From the NCBI GenBank assembly GCA_002469765.1, contig DKNS01000056.1:1-7028 (forward strand): DNA of 7,028 nt, given 5' to 3'. Positions 6,505 to 7,028 of the stretch are shown here, piece after piece. The stretch's first letter is position 1, and each line of letters starts with the position of its first letter. Position numbers and translations under genes: made by a program. Source of the DNA: Flavobacteriales bacterium UBA7382 (GTDB taxonomy: Bacteria; Bacteroidota; Bacteroidia; Flavobacteriales_D; Sanyastnellaceae). Under the pieces are notes generated by a model. It worked only from the letters and a program-made list of their open reading frames with translations, did no database searches and was not told the origin of the DNA.

Positions 6505-7028
6505 TCAACCCAAGTCCAAATCCAAGGCCTGCCGCAGCTTGTCGAGCTGAGGGTTTTTCTCCACCATCATGTCGTACCTCTCCCGGTCCGACAAGAACGC
6601 CTTCTTCTCGTCGGCCGGCGTCTCCTTCATCTCCACCTGCAACTGAAGCCCTGCGTTCTTTAAGGTGGTCTTGAGGTGAACGAGCATCTCCGTTTTCAAA
6701 TCGTCCACGTGCTCCCGCTGAAGCGGATTGTGCACAGGGAACGTCACCATCAAACCCTGCAGCGTGGGCTGCTCCTGGGTCATGGTCGCCACAACAGAAA
6801 TCCGATCCTCGTCTCTCAATCTCTGCACAAACGCATCCCAGGCTTTTCGCACCCCAGCTTCGTCCACATCCTCGGACCAAGATTCATCGATCACAGGACC
6901 GATGGGCAAGCCATCTTCCTCAGTTTTCTTCGACTTGATGCCACCTCCTGGAATCGACAGGCTTTTTTTGGCCTTTCGCAAGCCGCTGGCCTTGGCTGAA
7001 CCATCCGGAGCTGGAGCTGGAGCTGGAG
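6505..7028 (-). CDS. dnaX: DNA polymerase III subunit tau/gamma, C-terminal part (5' part outside window)
   Basis: The visible part is the last 173 residues. It starts with a PAPAPAPDGSAKASG linker, passes a Lys-rich stretch, and then enters a conserved C-terminal domain: VRKAWDAFVQRLRDEDRIS, a beta-rich core with FPVHNPLQREH, and a final MVEKNPQLDKLRQALDLDLG. This ending (EKNP, LRxxxDLDL) is characteristic of Bacteroidota DnaX. Tau is the clamp-loader ATPase that holds the replisome together; the ATPase and clamp-loading domains lie upstream beyond the window, and this segment corresponds to the tau-specific tail. The reading frame is open to the window edge, so the ATG- or TTG-like codons inside it are internal. 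The stop is TGA at 6507-6505. A seven-A tract precedes the conserved tail, as described separately. Confidence 0.88.
   Translation of the reverse strand, partial: PAPAPAPDGSAKASGLRKAKKSLSIPGGGIKSKKTEEDGLPIGPVIDESWSEDVDEAGVRKAWDAFVQRLRDEDRISVVATMTQEQPTLQGLMVTFPVHNPLQREHVDDLKTEMLVHLKTTLKNAGLQLQVEMKETPADEKKAFLSDRERYDMMVEKNPQLDKLRQALDLDLG
6963..6969 (-). other. Seven-A tract inside dnaX, possible slippage site
   Basis: On the coding strand seven consecutive A residues are read in the zero frame as GCC AAA AAA AGC. A shift into the -1 frame here meets TGA at 6922-6920 after about 15 codons, which would truncate the protein just before the conserved tau tail. Escherichia coli makes gamma by ribosomal frameshifting on A AAA AAG, and Thermus by transcriptional slippage on a longer A-run. 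The register here does not give the canonical tandem-slip heptamer, and seven A is shorter than the Thermus run, so function is only a possibility. Confidence 0.3.
7007..7028. repeat. GGAGCT hexanucleotide tandem repeat (in dnaX linker)
   Basis: Three full copies plus four bases of a perfect 6-bp direct repeat run to the window edge and may continue beyond it. On the coding strand each unit encodes Pro-Ala, giving the PAPAPA linker of DnaX. Because the unit is a multiple of three, copy-number change would alter linker length without shifting the frame. Confidence 0.85.

Noticed and set aside
5222..6550. A 442-codon open frame on the plus strand, opposite the TonB-dependent receptor gene
   Set aside because: It is antisense to a strongly recognisable receptor, its translation has no recognisable domain and is rich in Val, His and Arg, and it runs across the receptor start into dnaX. 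Long antisense frames are expected in GC-rich coding sequence.
6947..6969. A full Escherichia coli-style programmed frameshift cassette in dnaX
   Set aside because: The codon register gives GCC AAA AAA AGC instead of a tandem-slip heptamer, the upstream purine-rich GAAAGG is too close to the run, and the downstream stem is only about 4 bp. I kept it only as a slippage candidate.

Overview
The window looks like a piece of a fairly GC-rich Bacteroidota chromosome, probably a marine or freshwater Flavobacteriales-type lineage. The evidence is an outer-membrane TonB-dependent receptor with an N-terminal carboxypeptidase-regulatory-like domain, a DnaX C-terminus of the Bacteroidota type, a Bacteroidota-style promoter (TTTG/TAnnTTTG class), and a secreted PNGase F-like/LamG protein. 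The placement rests on recognised protein patterns, not on a database comparison. All seven genes lie on the minus strand, so transcription runs from high to low coordinates. I see no tRNA, rRNA, CRISPR array, insertion sequence or attachment site.

Layout in the direction of transcription: (1) 7028-6505, the last 173 residues of DnaX (DNA polymerase III tau/gamma), starting in a Pro-Ala linker encoded by a hexanucleotide repeat; (2) after a 41-nt gap, an 832-838-residue TonB-dependent receptor without an ATG start; (3) 3 nt later, a 157-residue membrane protein I do not recognise; (4) an ATGA overlap, then an Hsp15/HslR-like S4 RNA-binding protein; (5) a GTGA overlap, then a GNAT acetyltransferase; (6) 7 nt later, a class I/II PLP-dependent aminotransferase. 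After a 71-nt gap holding a candidate promoter comes (7), the first 437 residues of a large secreted protein with a PNGase F-like N-terminal domain and a LamG-like domain. It runs off the low-coordinate edge.

Genes 2-6 are packed tightly enough to be one transcription unit, possibly continuing from dnaX, because no convincing promoter or terminator separates them. The members do not form an obvious pathway: replication clamp loader, outer-membrane uptake, membrane protein, ribosome-associated RNA binding, acetyl transfer and amino-acid transamination. It looks like a housekeeping operon of convenience. The secreted glycosidase-like gene appears to be transcribed independently.

I do not see a clearly new multi-gene system. 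The points most worth a second look are the PNGase F-like/LamG architecture, a seven-A tract in dnaX placed where other bacteria make the short gamma form by frameshifting, and the unrecognised membrane protein coupled to its neighbours.
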